A stretch of 64,000 bases of DNA from Allacma fusca. Taxonomy: Eukaryota; Arthropoda; Collembola; Symphypleona; Sminthuridae. The notes under the pieces are model-generated. The model saw nothing but the letters and a program-made list of their open reading frames with translations. It was not told the origin of the DNA and made no database searches. A program made the position numbers and the translations under genes. Of the stretch, positions 23,202 through 35,915 are shown in pieces. Numbering within the stretch: position 1 is the stretch's first letter; each line of letters opens with the position of its first letter. The stretch lies in contig OX359249.1 in NCBI GenBank assembly GCA_947179485.1, forward strand, positions 4,278,001 through 4,342,000, written 5' to 3'.

Positions 23202-26200
23202 TATAAGTTTTTAGTTCCAGGGAGGTTGATGAATATTTCTTGTACTGCTTGAAATTCTTCTTCACACATTTCCCCAGTTTTACTTTGTGCTTTTTTACAT
23301 GGTTCTCAGACTTTCTCTGTTTCTGTCTGGTTACATCCAGGACGAATTCGGCCTAGAGCACCACAAAATTAGAGTCAAATCACTCCTCAATGCCTATTAC
23401 TTAATTAGACTACAAAATACATTACAAGTCACAAAATACCGTAAACTGTCTGTATAAGCTCCAAAATTGTAATTTCATATATCTACCAATTAACCTGTTT
23501 ATCCTTAGGCTCACTTTCTCTTAACTTGCGCTATATATGTATATATCTTATTGTTATTAGGTTCTCTTATTTTTTTCAGATATAAAAACTTAGAAAGGAG
23601 AAAGAGCATTAAGGTAAATAGGACTAGTTCCAAATATTTCTGAGATAATAAGTTACATTGATCTTACAAGTGGGTCTTTTGTAGAAAGTATTTAGAGCAA
23701 TCATAATTAGCACTAACCATTCCTGAAGGGAACGTTTGACTCGGGACGACTGGAGGCAACATCACAACTTTCCCAAAGGAAACATTACTCTCCGTGTTCA
23801 AGGAAAATCCAGTGTTAGGAGTACATTTTACTAATTGAGTGTTCCAGGGCTGATTTGGACGTTCGGCATTGCATCTCCAGTCAGCACAATTCATGAATGG
23901 TCGACCATGCATTAAATGAAGATTTTGGTGAAGAAGGGAAGAGTCAACCCAATTTAAAAACTGAGCTTGATTATGGTGAATTTGGAAGTTATTTAAATTT
24001 TTGGCTAGCAAGCAGGCCCGATAATCATCTCCAGCCATGTTGGGGAGCAACTGAGGCCGACTCTTTGAATTCATTAGAGCTGGAATATTATGAGAATCGG
24101 GATTCTCGGGACACTGAAATTGACTTAATTTATTATTGTTGTAATTTTCCTGAACAATATCAATGGCGGAAGAAATCTTCAGCCGGGTCCCCACTAACTC
24201 ATCCATTAAGCTCGACAAGGGATCACCGTCTGCCCTCAACATAGAAGGGTATTGTTGATGTTCATTGTATTGTGCTAGATCCATTTTATTTGGTGTATCT
24301 TCTTCAGATCTCACAGCGAAGTACCTCCGCAGTTCTTGTAAAATATTTAAATTCTTCGGAAGCAGTTCCCAGCAATTCATGTTAGCCATTACGAACCTTG
24401 CAGGAGAAATCATAATAAATACAGTTACAAACATAGGGTGTCACAAAATACATTTGCGATCAAAAGTACACACAAGCATATTGACTGAAGCTTTTGCAGA
24501 TAATTTTCTTGCGGATTTTATAAAAATACAAGGGTTAACCTTTGACCTAGGTCAAGATACCGACAAGGTTTACAACGGTCAAATACGTGGAGCAAGAATA
24601 CGGCATTTAAGAATGTTAATTTCCTAACCAAAACTGATAAATAAAGAAACACACGATAAAATACACCAGAAAATTCTTTACAATACGAACATCTTTCAAT
24701 ATTTTTCGAGCTTAAAATCAATATTTTAGCCGGTATTTTTATAAGAGACTGAAGGATAAATATGCCTAACAAGTAATAAGGTACCCCTTTAAAAGTCATC
24801 ATATTGAGACATTGAGAGACATGTCCAATCCTAATAAGAGCTAATATTAGAATAAGTGAAGTGCTATGAATACATGTAGCTTAGTGCACTCTCTTTGTAC
24901 CAGCACATTTTAAATTCCAACTCTTATAATGGAATGATTACTTTTACAACAGGGAAGTCAGGGAAATGTTAGCGATTTAATCAATTCTTGTAAACGCTAA
25001 TGTTACCAAACATTTTTGTACCTTCAGGGACAATAATCTTGTAACGGTTTTCATTAGGGCGTTATAGTGAGATCTCAATATGTATTTTTCAGGAGGTAAA
25101 TTAATAGGGTTAAGAGAAATAGTTTTTGTCCCACAGAGAAAATATGATGTAAAGGGGGTCACTGACATTGGCAGTCCTACTGTAGCTTTTTAAAAGCGAT
25201 TGTTTATTAGGACTTGAGTTTTGAAAAGTTCTGGTTGAACCAAAATTGGAAAGTTGAATAAACGTGACAGGTATTATTTAGATTTTGTGTTGTAAAACAA
25301 ACATACTCTAATTGCTTTAACAAGCAGGCGTTATTCCGACTCATGGTGGAGATGCGCTCCTTGAGATTTGTGACGGATTCTTCGATTTCTTCAACACTCT
25401 GTCCATTGAACTGCATAGTTTTTATCTTCTCTTGTTTCTCTGCCAAACTTTCTTGCTTAAGTCTGACTTTATGGCTGCAAGTGTTTAAACGAGAATTTTA
25501 TATTTTTCGTACATGTTTTAAAAAGGCATTTTGAAACGACCATATTGGTTTTAATGAATGTTCTTATCAGCAGATGATTTAGCAATTTTACTATTACATA
25601 CATTGGGTGTCATGTATTAAGAGTAAACATTATCTGCATTTTAAAAAAAATTGGGTAGTGAGGACAGCACCAAAAATTACTTTAGTTCTTGGATTTTTCC
25701 TTTAACAACATCCTGTTCATACTTCCGTCTCTGGCGAAGCTTCCTCACCTCCTCTAACTGTTGAGCCAGAACATCGTTTTCTAGATTCATCTTATCAATT
25801 TTTCGAGACAATGACTCACATTTTGGAGGGTAAAAGAATCGAATTAGACGAAGCTGAGCCAGGACCACGGGTCGGTTGCACGCTGGACAGGAAATTCTGC
25901 ATCTGTATTACAGATAGACATTTTTTTTCGTTAGAATTGAACACATTGAAAATATGGGGGAGGCAGCGACAGTGCACTTGCACTGTCGCTAGAGGCCCCC
26001 TTATGAGAACAGTTACAGGAACAACAATAGTTGGACGCAGTCCAGTTTACCACCGTGCATTAGAAGAACCAAATTTTACTTCATGAGGGGTGCTTTATAG
26101 AAAGGGTTGTATTTTTTTACGTACGACGCCTGTTCACTGATCATCTTCTTGATACATCCTTTATGAAAAATGTGACCGCATCTAGTTGCAACTGGTTCCG

Positions 26201-27009
26201 GATTCATATGTTCGGGTTTATCTGGGGCTGAAAAGTGTTCAAATAATCCCAATTATATGATGCATTTTAGGTAAGTGTAAGAGAGGCGACTATATTTGTA
26301 TAGATTTAAAAACAATCAAGCTCAGGCCCGTTTAACAATACTCTAATTTCACACCCATTGCTAGCATGCAATTTTACTAACTAATCTTGCACTCTTTCAG
26401 AGGATTAAAATGGAGAACACCTTTTAGACAACTGCTTATTCATAAATAACCAATGTCCAACTAATGGACATACAAATTTAAAATGTGAGCAAATGTTTAA
26501 AAATATTCTTAGGTTAATTTAGAATTGTGGCAGTACCGTAATTTTAATTTGCATCCCTGAAAGAGCCGGTTACTGTCATAGTCAAATACTTTAATTAGCT
26601 GCTTTCAGGGGCACCCAAATAAAAGTATTCCTTGCTACATTTAGTACAAGATATTCCTCACTAAGAGGATTCATTACTGAGGGAGGACGATGGGAGACAA
26701 AATATTTGATCTAATTTTCACTCTGGTGTAAATATTTCTTGTAATAAGAGCATAGAGTATGAGAGTCAAAATTTGGTTCCTTTAAAGGCTTCCCTACATT
26801 ACAGATATTTAAAATTACACACACAATTTGTGAGTGTAATTTTACACTGTAGCACTGTATTAAATTTCCTAACTAAACTTTTAAAATGGCCACTTACGCT
26901 TGGAAGAAGGCTTCGGAGCTCTCCTAAGACTGTTCAATTTGTGTATCGGCTGGTTTAATGGCTCAAGGGGTTTATGGCAAATCCTGCATCCCATACAATG
27001 ATAAGCCAT
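23197..27009 (-). CDS. RING-type E3 ubiquitin ligase, TRAIP/nopo-like (479 aa)
   Basis: Six exons, 27009-26898, 26227-26125, 25902-25681, 25474-25307, 24396-23718 and 23352-23197, all joined in phase. The N-terminal RING is C8-x2-C11 ... C54-G-H56-IF-H59-KG-C62 ... C77-PA-C80, split over three exons; about 42 residues separate the first Cys pair from C54, longer than in typical TRAIP. A coiled coil of roughly 85 residues follows (LENDVLAQQLEEVRKLRQR, then IEESVTNLKERISTM). The C-terminal half is polar and disordered, ending in a Lys-rich segment (KKHKVKLGKCVKKNFKQYKK). Domain order and length match TRAIP (human 469 aa), an E3 acting at stalled replisomes in the nucleus. TRAIP-like identity is inferred from architecture; another RING coiled-coil E3 is possible. 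Confidence 0.8.
25965..25990. other. perfect inverted repeat, 12-bp arms
   Basis: AGCGACAGTGCA, a two-base centre, then its exact complement. It lies in intron 2 of the RING gene. Flanking GGGGG and CCCCC runs could lengthen the hairpin. Function unknown. Confidence 0.7.
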
Positions 27010-27545
27010 TATGAGGGAAATCTTTAATTTTATGTTTAAAGGGTTTGAAGAAAGTAGCTAATCGAATTATGCTCATTAGAGGGGAAAAGGTAGACAAACT
27101 AATGAGGGAATTAATGTTAACAAAATGTTAGTGGATCTAAGATTAGCTACAACTTACGACTGGCTCAAGTATCTAATTATCAAGAAGAATTTTTTTTTGG
27201 AAATCACATGCCATTTTTTTTGAGGATTTGTCAAAAAACTTTAAAGTTCCAAATGTAATTTTAGGAATTATCAGTCCATTTATTTTTTTATTCCTACTTC
27301 GAATGATATAACTTTTTGAATTTAGTCAGACGAATCGTTTTCACTTTTAAGAATTATTTGGACACTCATGAAAAAAGACCCAAATTCATGAAAAAATCAT
27401 AAATCGTCCGATCAAAGTCTCGGCCCAGATACTACTTGCAATTTGCAGCACCATAATGTTTTCATTCACTATTCCACAGGGGAATTGGGAAATTCCAATG
27501 TAGCTTAATAACTTCTGAAGTGCTATATATATATATATATATATA

Positions 27546-27803
27546 TACACCAAGCTGATTATAGTTTATTTCAACTTCATATGACTACACCTACTCGGCC
27601 ATGTACTCATTTTGCCGAAATTCCCATTTTCTCAAAAGATATTACGTTTTTAGTGAATCAAGTCGAAAAAATTCAAAGTCCAACTTTGGTACCAAGTAGT
27701 TTACACCAAGCTGATTATAGTTTATTTCAACTTCATATGACTACACCTACTCGGCCATGTACTCATTTTGCCGAAATTCCCATTTTCTCAAAAGATATTA
27801 CGT
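27546..27803. repeat. direct repeat, two 102-bp copies
   Basis: 27546-27647 and 27702-27803 are identical over 102 bases, with 54 bases between them, i.e. 1.65 copies of a 156-bp unit. An (AT)n microsatellite abuts the left copy. Identity implies a recent duplication. Confidence 0.9.
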
Positions 27804-28276
27804 GACGTGGGTGCTAGTGTGGGTGCTGGATATGTGGGTTCTAAGTCCATTCTAATAAGACATTTCCGTTTTCAAAAGTCCGTGAACTACAAAAAAAAAT
27901 TAGCTTTGAATTCAAACAGGTATTTGAAGTTACATTCGATTTGAACATTAAAGTTATCCTCGAGTTTCTTATGGGATCTAACATGAAAAATTAAGGTTCG
28001 AACTTTCGTTCTTCAGACCAAAATGTTTGATTCCAACAAAAACAGTTCAGCATTACTGTGGCCTGTCTACCGCTGGTGTTTATTGGGGGCCACGGCGTGT
28101 TAAAATCTTAAGTTACTATTTCAATTGTTACGTATTGTGCAAGTTCACCTGTGAAGGATTATAATGATTACGACTGAAATAAAAGTCATAGGCTGGTACA
28201 TGTTCCTTGAAATCTGACGGGTTCTTTGGAAGTTATTAAGCTGCATACTTTATGCTCATCAATTGGTTGACCGGGT

Positions 28277-28441
28277 TTAGAAGTCTTTGGGGGCTGAAAT
28301 GAATTTGGGACCTTTTTCATTGTTACAGAATTTGGCCGATGGATTTTTGAGCTCAAAGTCTTTGGCCGTTGGGTAATCCATAAAAATTTTCTGGACAAAA
28401 CAGAGACAAATGGATGGATCGGCCGATATTTTGACGCTCAT
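28277..28441 (-). CDS. possible small ORF (54 aa)
   Basis: ATG at 28441 to TAA at 28277. The C-terminal half has a repeated flavour (PTAKDFELKNPSAKF, then APKDF), arising from repeated CCAAA words in the DNA. No splice or poly(A) support; may be chance or repeat-derived. Confidence 0.18.
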   Translation of the reverse strand: MSVKISADPSICLCFVQKIFMDYPTAKDFELKNPSAKFCNNEKGPKFISAPKDF

Positions 28442-28628
28442 CATTTAAATTCCAAATAAAGATGGCAAGATATTAGTTGTTCCAAAATTTTTATTATTCT
28501 AGAAGTCAATTGAGTGCTTTTAAGAACTACCATATATGTACATTATGCACACAAAAGCATCTCTCTCTGAGATTTGTGGTTTTAATTTTGTTATCTACGG
28601 AAAGACGACGGAGTCAAACTCAAGGCAT

Positions 28629-29196
28629 CAAAGGTGTCCACCTATCCTATTTATAGGCCTATATATAGGATAAAAATAGGCAGGATGCAAAATCCAAGTA
28701 ATTATAGGTAGTAAAATAGGGTGCAGTAATTACCGCTAAAATTAATCCTATATTATATGTAGGAGCTGCAAGAGTTCACTTTTTATTTAGGAACAAGGTA
28801 GGCAGTTTGCGAAGGTAAAAATAGGCATATTTGATCATCTATTGACAAATTTGTCAAGCAATTATTTGATTTAACCTTAAAATAAATCTCAAAAATATTC
28901 TTCAAATACGTGAAATTTTAGTAGTTCGATTTTTTTCATGTTTTACGATTGCACGTACATACATAGATGATTTTTAGTTGAAACAATAAGCCTTTATAGG
29001 CTAAAAATAGGCCTTTATAGGCTAAAAATAGGCCTTTATAGGCTAAAATATAGGCAGAAATATTACAGTAGTATATATGTAGGCAAATAGGTAGGGAATT
29101 TATTTGTGATAAATAATATAGGTTAATATGTAGGGAAGGCAAAGCTGAAAAAAATATGTAGTATTTTAGGTAGGCTGAACCTTTTGGACACCTTTG
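28629..29196. mobile_element. hAT MITE with perfect 8-bp target duplication (568 bp)
   Basis: Terminal inverted repeats CAAAGGTGTCCA (28629-28640) and its complement (29185-29196) are flanked on both sides by CAAGGCAT (28621-28628 and 29197-29204), a perfect 8-bp target-site duplication. The interior is full of TATAGGC/ATAGGC words, including three tandem 21-bp copies near 28988-29046. No transposase frame. The intact duplication points to a recent insertion. Confidence 0.9.
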
Positions 29197-29499
29197 CAAG
29201 GCATACCTTACAAAAGATTTCGGCACTAAATCTGTAATACTCGTCTAATCATTTTCAGAACTTAATTAACCAAAACTATTCATGACAAAATTATAATATA
29301 CTTTGCGTGATTTATTTATGCATTGCATTATGCATATTGTACAAACATTCAATAATTAATTGTGACAATTTATTAGGTTAAACGCTTACCACTTCTACTG
29401 TCTTTACCATTTTTAGTACCTGCATGCTTAGTTTGGTGTCCTGGAAAAATATTTCAACACCATTATCTCAGACCTTTGACTCAGATAATTGAAATTAAA

Positions 29500-31703
29500 A
29501 TGGATGGTAGCCCAATGATTGTCCCTTGCATTCTGGCCTTGGTCAAGTGGAGTGTGTTGGCTCAAGCTCTACAAGATCCGCAACCCCCAACGTGGTTTGC
29601 AGACAAGGATGACCCTGTCTATAAATTGTAGGTTATCTGGTTTCATCCTTACATCATCAGTACGTAAAGAAATGTTGGAACTTTTGCAGTTGAAAAATCT
29701 GAGGAAGGGCGTAATAATTTTGGGGTATGATTCTCAAGGGTAATTCAATAATAACACATTTCAGGGAACGTCCAAAATATGTGAGAGACATGAATAAATC
29801 AATCGAGTCCGATTACTACAGATGTGTTCATGCGGACGTGTTTAGGCTCAAGTTTGGGAAGGAAGTTGGAAAACGCGATGTCAAATCCGTAGCAGTTCCA
29901 ATACTCTGGCCGGAGTTCACTGTATCGGCCAAAATCGTTATTACTTCTATAGGAAGTTTCTTGCCCAATATGACTAAAGTATGGCCGGAAATTATTATGC
30001 CATTTTTGTTTACCCTGATGAGCGTAGCATGTGCCATTCTATTAATCCTTCCGATTCTGCTAATGGGCGGAATCTGTTGGGCTCTTATATACAATCTAAG
30101 ATTCATCGGACACAGGAAAATCCGTCTGGCCATCAGATCTCTGTTAATTAAGAAAGAAAACTGGCGTCGGTGGTACTACGAGCACTGCTTTCCGCCCCAG
30201 CATCTTCGGAAATTCCGTGAGAGAGATCGATATCAAATGCCGGAGGTTTTTCAACATCCAGACCTCACCAGTGACGATGAGCCGGAGGAACTCCAACGTC
30301 TTCATATACTTCGACAGAAAACCACCATGTGGACGAAAAAAGAAATTGAAATGTTGGGTTTCGATCCGGATAATATCGCTATGGAGAAAATATACGGCGA
30401 CCTTTTGGGAACTCCTGACGAACTCGCACCGGAAGTTCGGGACTATATCAAAGACAAGAAAGTTGTTTCTGACGACGTCGACAACGCGAGTATAACTTCG
30501 GATGAGTGGGTTCAGGCCTTGCGCTCTCGGGTCGAAGAAATTCAAGAACAAAGCAATGATAGTATGCTGAGAAGTTTTTGGAGCAGGATCAATACTGACG
30601 CATCCCAACTCTTCAACACGCCCGTCTTCAAATCACGGAAAGACTCAAAGATGTCGAAAGGCAGCTCAGGAAGCAGCGATCAATCAGATGATTTGTCAAG
30701 ACAAAAGATTGTTACAAATAAAATAGTTAGTAAGCCTAAAACGAATGATAAACCGCCTGGGCGTCCATCTATCAAAGTATCGCGGTTAACTGGGAGAAAG
30801 CGAAATGAGAGGAACCTTAGTGTGAGGGACATATCTGCACAACCAATGCCCTCAGCTCCAAAGTTTTGGGTGTCAAAGAAAGCCACGCCTGTTAAAAAAT
30901 TCAGCCAAACTCCGTCTACCCTTGGACGTCTCAATCCAACATATGCAGGTCCAGTTCTAACCAGAGTTCCAAGTCCAGTCAAACTAAATCCGTCTAAAAT
31001 ACTTTCAGATTCAAATTCACCCACGCAGGGAAAAGTAGACACCGAAGAACCTAAGCAGAGACCCCCAATAAAACATAAACATTGGCATGAACTAATGAGA
31101 CTGAAGCCACATGCTCCTGTGGAAACCAAGCCCGAGGAAGGATCGAAACCTAAAACTGACGCAAGACTTGCCAGTGGCGTAGACAACAATGCTTCAAATC
31201 GACAGGTCCGATCTTCTGTACCAAATCCAAATCAACAAGTCCAAACTTCCACACCAAATGATCCAAACTCTCAAGTCCAATCCCCTGCAGCAACTGGAGA
31301 CCCTGACTTTAATTCTAAAGACGAAAAAAAGAATTCCTTTCCTAAAACCGATCCAAACCAATCGCGAAAAGATGAGAATCGAACTTCTGGACCAAAAGAG
31401 GATCACAAAAGAGATGTCGTCGACAATACAATCTTCACACCAAAACATGATCCAGTCTTGAGGCAAGATCAAGACAACAGAAAATCGCAACCACAAGATG
31501 GCGTTAATCCAAAACGGGATGATGATAAGATGCAACCACGTGAGGCTCCAGAACAGCCGCAACACAGGAACACTTATGTCCCCAAAGATGGCCCAAATTC
31601 CAGTCAAAATCCGAATTTAACTCTACCGAGATCTCCTCTTTTGTACAGAGCTGGAAAAAAATTGTCAGAAGGACCACGAAGTCCAAACATCGAAAAGATG
31701 TAG
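29500..31703 (+). CDS. type I membrane protein with long disordered tail (688 aa)
   Basis: Two exons, 29500-29627 and 29765-31703, joined in phase across a 137-base intron (donor TT|GTAGGT, acceptor TTTCAG). Residues 1-23 are a signal peptide (MDGSPMIVPCILALVKWSVL...), followed by a short extracellular part of about 95 residues with few Cys. A strongly hydrophobic stretch at about 118-153 (IIMPFLFTLMSVACAILLIL...) spans the membrane, possibly twice. A basic juxtamembrane segment rich in Trp, Arg and Tyr follows, then about 500 residues rich in Ser, Pro, Lys, Asn and Gln that look disordered, with several SP/TP sites. No enzyme motif. I do not recognise the family; the layout suggests an adaptor or scaffold tail. 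Confidence 0.78.
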
Positions 31704-32066
31704 ACGTCAATGGAATACATTTCTTGGGTCATATTTACTACTCACTGACGGACCATACAGTAGCATAGTAAAGTAGGATACGATAAACTTTTTATTTTTT
31801 TTAACGAATTTAATTCATATTCCTGCATTTTTTTATTTTTACTTTTTTTAAATGCAAGTACATGTCTAGAAAATTGCCTATCTAGGATTTGAGATATGTT
31901 TTATAGAGTATGTAAACACGTACTCCCTGAAGAATCTGAAATTGGGTGGGTTGTTATACGACAAGTTTTGTTGCAGGGAGAACAATCATCGGTGGGTCGA
32001 CTGTACCAGGAGCATAAATAATTAAGTCTGTTCCGTAACTCAATGTATTATTTGTCTTTGCATTTC

Positions 32067-32072
32067 TTTATT
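32067..32072 (-). terminator. poly(A) signal of F-box gene 2
   Basis: AATAAA on the minus strand, 157 bases past the stop at 32229. The gene converges tail-to-tail with the membrane-protein gene ending at 31703. Confidence 0.5.
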
Positions 32073-32228
32073 TTCAATGATCATTCTTCAAAAAACACAT
32101 ATGATTACACAAACTCAAAACTTTGATTACCTATCATGCAGGGCTGTATTACAGTACATACTGCAACGTTATACAACACACCTGTAACAATACCTGTAAT
32201 TACTGGTACTTATACCTATTTCTACCTA

Positions 32229-35200
32229 TTACAAGATTGCAACAAAACATCCGTGTGACTGAGGATACATCTCATCGAGATACTCCCGGGCTTCTGGGGT
32301 CAACTGTAATAACAATTCATTTGTTAAACCAAAGTATTCGGAAATATGTTATATGTACATATATAGCATGAAAATGTTTGTCAATGTACCTTTTTGAAAT
32401 GGGAAACAATCAATGTTCGTAAGTTTTTCACATGGGAAAACCCCCAATACGCACTGACATCCGTTAGACTCGTTCCAATACCCCGAAGCGACAGGTATTT
32501 CAAATCTGCAAAAAGCACATATTATTACAATCGAAAATATTACCCTTACCCGTAAAATTAGAGGATGTGTAGCTTTATACAGAATACAGAGCATACTCCC
32601 TCCATACAAGAGCACCCCAAACACAAGTCACTTTGTTCTTATGACATCTTCTCACAAAGAGAAAAATAATAAAATTGACACAAAATAGGATAGTGTTAAA
32701 TGAGAATTCTTGAATGAAGTTCTTCCAAATATTTATGTTCCAGTAGAGCAAATTTTCTTATAAGAGGGTCCGTTAACAGAGCGCCACTGTATATCCTCTT
32801 TTAAAAATTATCATTTATTGCAAACAGGAAAGTCTCCAAAGAGATAAAAAAAAACTATTATTAGGGTATCCATCAGAACGAGGCTTCCTCTTGTATCCTT
32901 TTGTAATTTTAAAAGTTAGCATCGTCACAAAGATGGGAATGTCTTAAAATAATTTTGTGCCTCCAAACTCCAGACCAATGTTATTTTAAAAGGGGGTCTA
33001 ATATTATTATTAGAGAGATATTGTACTATGTACAGGCAACTCTCGCTATATCCAAGGCGCCTATAGCGTAAATTTTTCAACACTTATTTGCAATTCCCCA
33101 ACCCAAATAAACAATGCTTAAAAGGGTGTTAGTTTTTTAGCAGTAAAAATTATTATAGCCGCTGTCCCCAACCTATCCAATTGCCGACATTTTACTGTAT
33201 TAAAAGGAAGTTGTGGGTCCATATTTCTAGAAGCAACTAACGTTTCAAATGCTGAAATCTCTGCCCTTGAATTTCATTCGGTTCAAGCCTGTAAATCCGG
33301 GTAGTTCTCATTCGGTAGCAGACACTATGGGGCAAGCCAGTGATGCCAGTATCAGTGAGAGTTTCCATATTTGCAAATATAATTAATTTCTTCAACCTCT
33401 GCATGCACTTGATAATCATCTGGATGTCCTCATCGTCAATGAAGGCTGAAGACGTGGTTTTAAATAAATCTTCGAAATAATTCTCGTAGGGTCCATCAAT
33501 GATTTCCAAATTGGTGACATTAGAAAACAAGAACGCAAGTTGCTTGATATTGAAAGAGGTGAAATTAGGCCTGTAGGGTCCATTAGTAAAAATACAGACA
33601 TCCACTGTCTTTCTAAACCCCCGGCCCTCTATTTCCCTCGGAATTAAATCACACACTTCCTTCACATCATCATGGAAAATTCCGACGAGCAAGTCCGTCA
33701 TATGTTTTTGGAACATTGGGGCTTTGAGTAAATTGCTGCCCAAAGTTCTGGCGTCAAAGCTACACTCGGCACTGTGACTACTTGTGACAGAGTTACTACT
33801 ACTGACGTGGTCACTGACACAGATCCCAAATTCATAGGCACACTCGGACGGAACAGCCTCACTCAGACTAGTTAACAAATGAGCGGACTCAGGCTTGAAG
33901 GAAATCAAACCAATCCCTAGTACTTTGAGATGGCCACATTTGGCAATTAAAGGAAGCAAAATATTCTCAAAACTTCGGCTAAGCCAGATGTACTTAAATT
34001 TCAACACTAGTTCCTCCAAGGCCAAAGGAGGGCTCGACGGGGTGGCCCAATCCCGGAAGCATTTGAGGAACTCATTAAAGTACTCAATATGGTCTGTGTC
34101 CATCATGTCAATATAAAGTTTCCTCAGAGACTGAGCATTGAGAATGAACATGATGTTAATATGTCGCTCAAACTCAAATGCATCCTTCACACTCACTAAC
34201 TTCTGCTGAGGATCCAATTTCAAATGGATCTCCTCCACATCCACTGTTGTCACTGTTAAGATCTTTATCAGATCCGTAGTATTCTTCCCTGAGTCGGGTT
34301 TAAAGATTTTCAAGCATTTTAAGTCTTCTAATAAAATATCCTTTTTTACGAAATTCGTCTCAATTGGACCATCCGGCTTGCTCCCGGAATTCCACAAGGC
34401 TAAGGAACTCATCACGACGGATGACTCCGAGTCCGTGTAGATGGTTTTTTTGTCATAAAAAACTTGGAGGTTAATAAATTGTCGCATTATTTTTAGTAAT
34501 GAGGTCCAACTGATCTCACATTTGATCATCTGGAGCTCCAGAATGCTCTTCACTGCTATTTGGAAGTCTCGGGATGCGAGGAGCACTTTCACTTGACTTT
34601 CTTTCATATTCATCAGTCTGAGGGTGGTCCAAAGGGAGAACTTGGAGACCGAATTTTTTAAGTACTTGATACATTTTTCGACTGCCCCATCCTTAAACAA
34701 TGAGCCTGCAATTTCTCCGTGGATTGCCACGCAGGAGGCTTGCTTCAGAATCGGGTTTACAATTGATCTCCATTTCCGACAAACCAAACGACAACATTTC
34801 AAGTCGTTCACGCCCAGGAAGGAGAAGCAGATCACAAATGCTTTGGCCTATAATACACATTTACTTAAATCAGTATTTTATTCCATCAACAATAAATAAT
34901 AGTGAATGAATGAAAATCATTTATTCTCGATTTATCGGGATGACTTGGGAAGGAAAACGATTCAATAATAAAAAATTATTCTTATTGATATTATCATTTT
35001 GTCACATCTTATAACCCAATAATGTTTTTGTGATGCTAATATAAAGTTTGGTTCCTAACAGGAGGAAATTCTTGGAGGATTTCTTTTAAAAGTTATGGCT
35101 GTGTATTGAATCTTGAATCCATACAAGCTTTTCTACAGGTAATGTTTTCTAGGTATAATATTTGAAAATTGTTTTTACAGTCGATATTTTCTAACAGTTT

Positions 35201-35915
35201 TTTTACGGATTCATTTTGATTTTTGCATAATTAGGTTTTTTACGAGTAAATTTTGAACAAGTTTTAACAGGTAAGATTGTATAGGTGCTTTACCATAACA
35301 CCGTTACGCCTTCAATATCTAATGCATTTATTTAACAACACAGAAATAAAGTGAAACCTCTAAAATGTCTCCATTCTTGGAATCCACAGGAATTACTACA
35401 TCTGTGGCCGTGCCCACTGATATACTTGGATCATCCCGTTTAATAGGCCAGAAGCTATGGAAAATAGAGAACTGTCCAACCCCAGGGGGCGCTTGGTCTT
35501 CTTCCACTCCTACTACATCCAGAAGGTCCGGATCTATTCTTCTGAGCAAACTGTGGGCATTGCAATATATGGAAAAATAAAAGTTAGGAATCTCCGTCAA
35601 TCCTGATTAAAATACTTATTTTGAGGCTTTGTAAGACTAACGGCAATAATTTCTCAGAAAGTATCTATAGTTCTCCAAGGACAATACTCATGGAGTTTCG
35701 CACAGTAATTTAATTACCAAACCTGTTTAGTTTCCGGAACATTGTCATTTAATTGTCGTACAGCAAGCAACGTTTAGTTCCATGGGTAGGCCGATTTTCT
35801 GTCAAGCACGAAAACAATAGGAACTGCTGCTTTTGGCGGAGGCTTACAATAAATTGCTCACAGTACTTGGGCTTCTCTCCGGATCAGCCACTAAACTTAT
35901 TATTGCCAACTCCAT
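32229..35915 (-). CDS. F-box / leucine-rich repeat protein 2 (685 aa)
   Basis: Five exons: 35915-35848, 35550-35358, 34847-33242, 32505-32390 and 32303-32229, all in phase. The F-box sits at about residues 84-125 (FVICFSFLGVNDLKCCRLVC), then W113 and degenerate leucine-rich repeats. The large exon alone would stop at 33237, but donor AAAC|GTTAGT splices to a 116-bp exon (LKYLSLRGIGTSLTDVSAYW...) exactly as in F-box gene 1, then to a short last exon containing AREYLDEM, matching AKEYLKQ there. An intron interrupts the F-box after DILE, at a point where gene 1 reads DILQ without a break. Predicted role: substrate receptor of an SCF ubiquitin ligase; target unknown. Confidence 0.88.

Larger units (their letters stand above)
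27010..28628. other. intergenic region between divergent genes
   Basis: Separates the RING gene (-) from the membrane-protein gene (+) and should contain the RING promoter. Holds an (AT)n run at about 27523-27546 leading into the direct repeat at 27546-27803, and a weak small ORF at 28277-28441. Nothing else identified. Confidence 0.5.
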
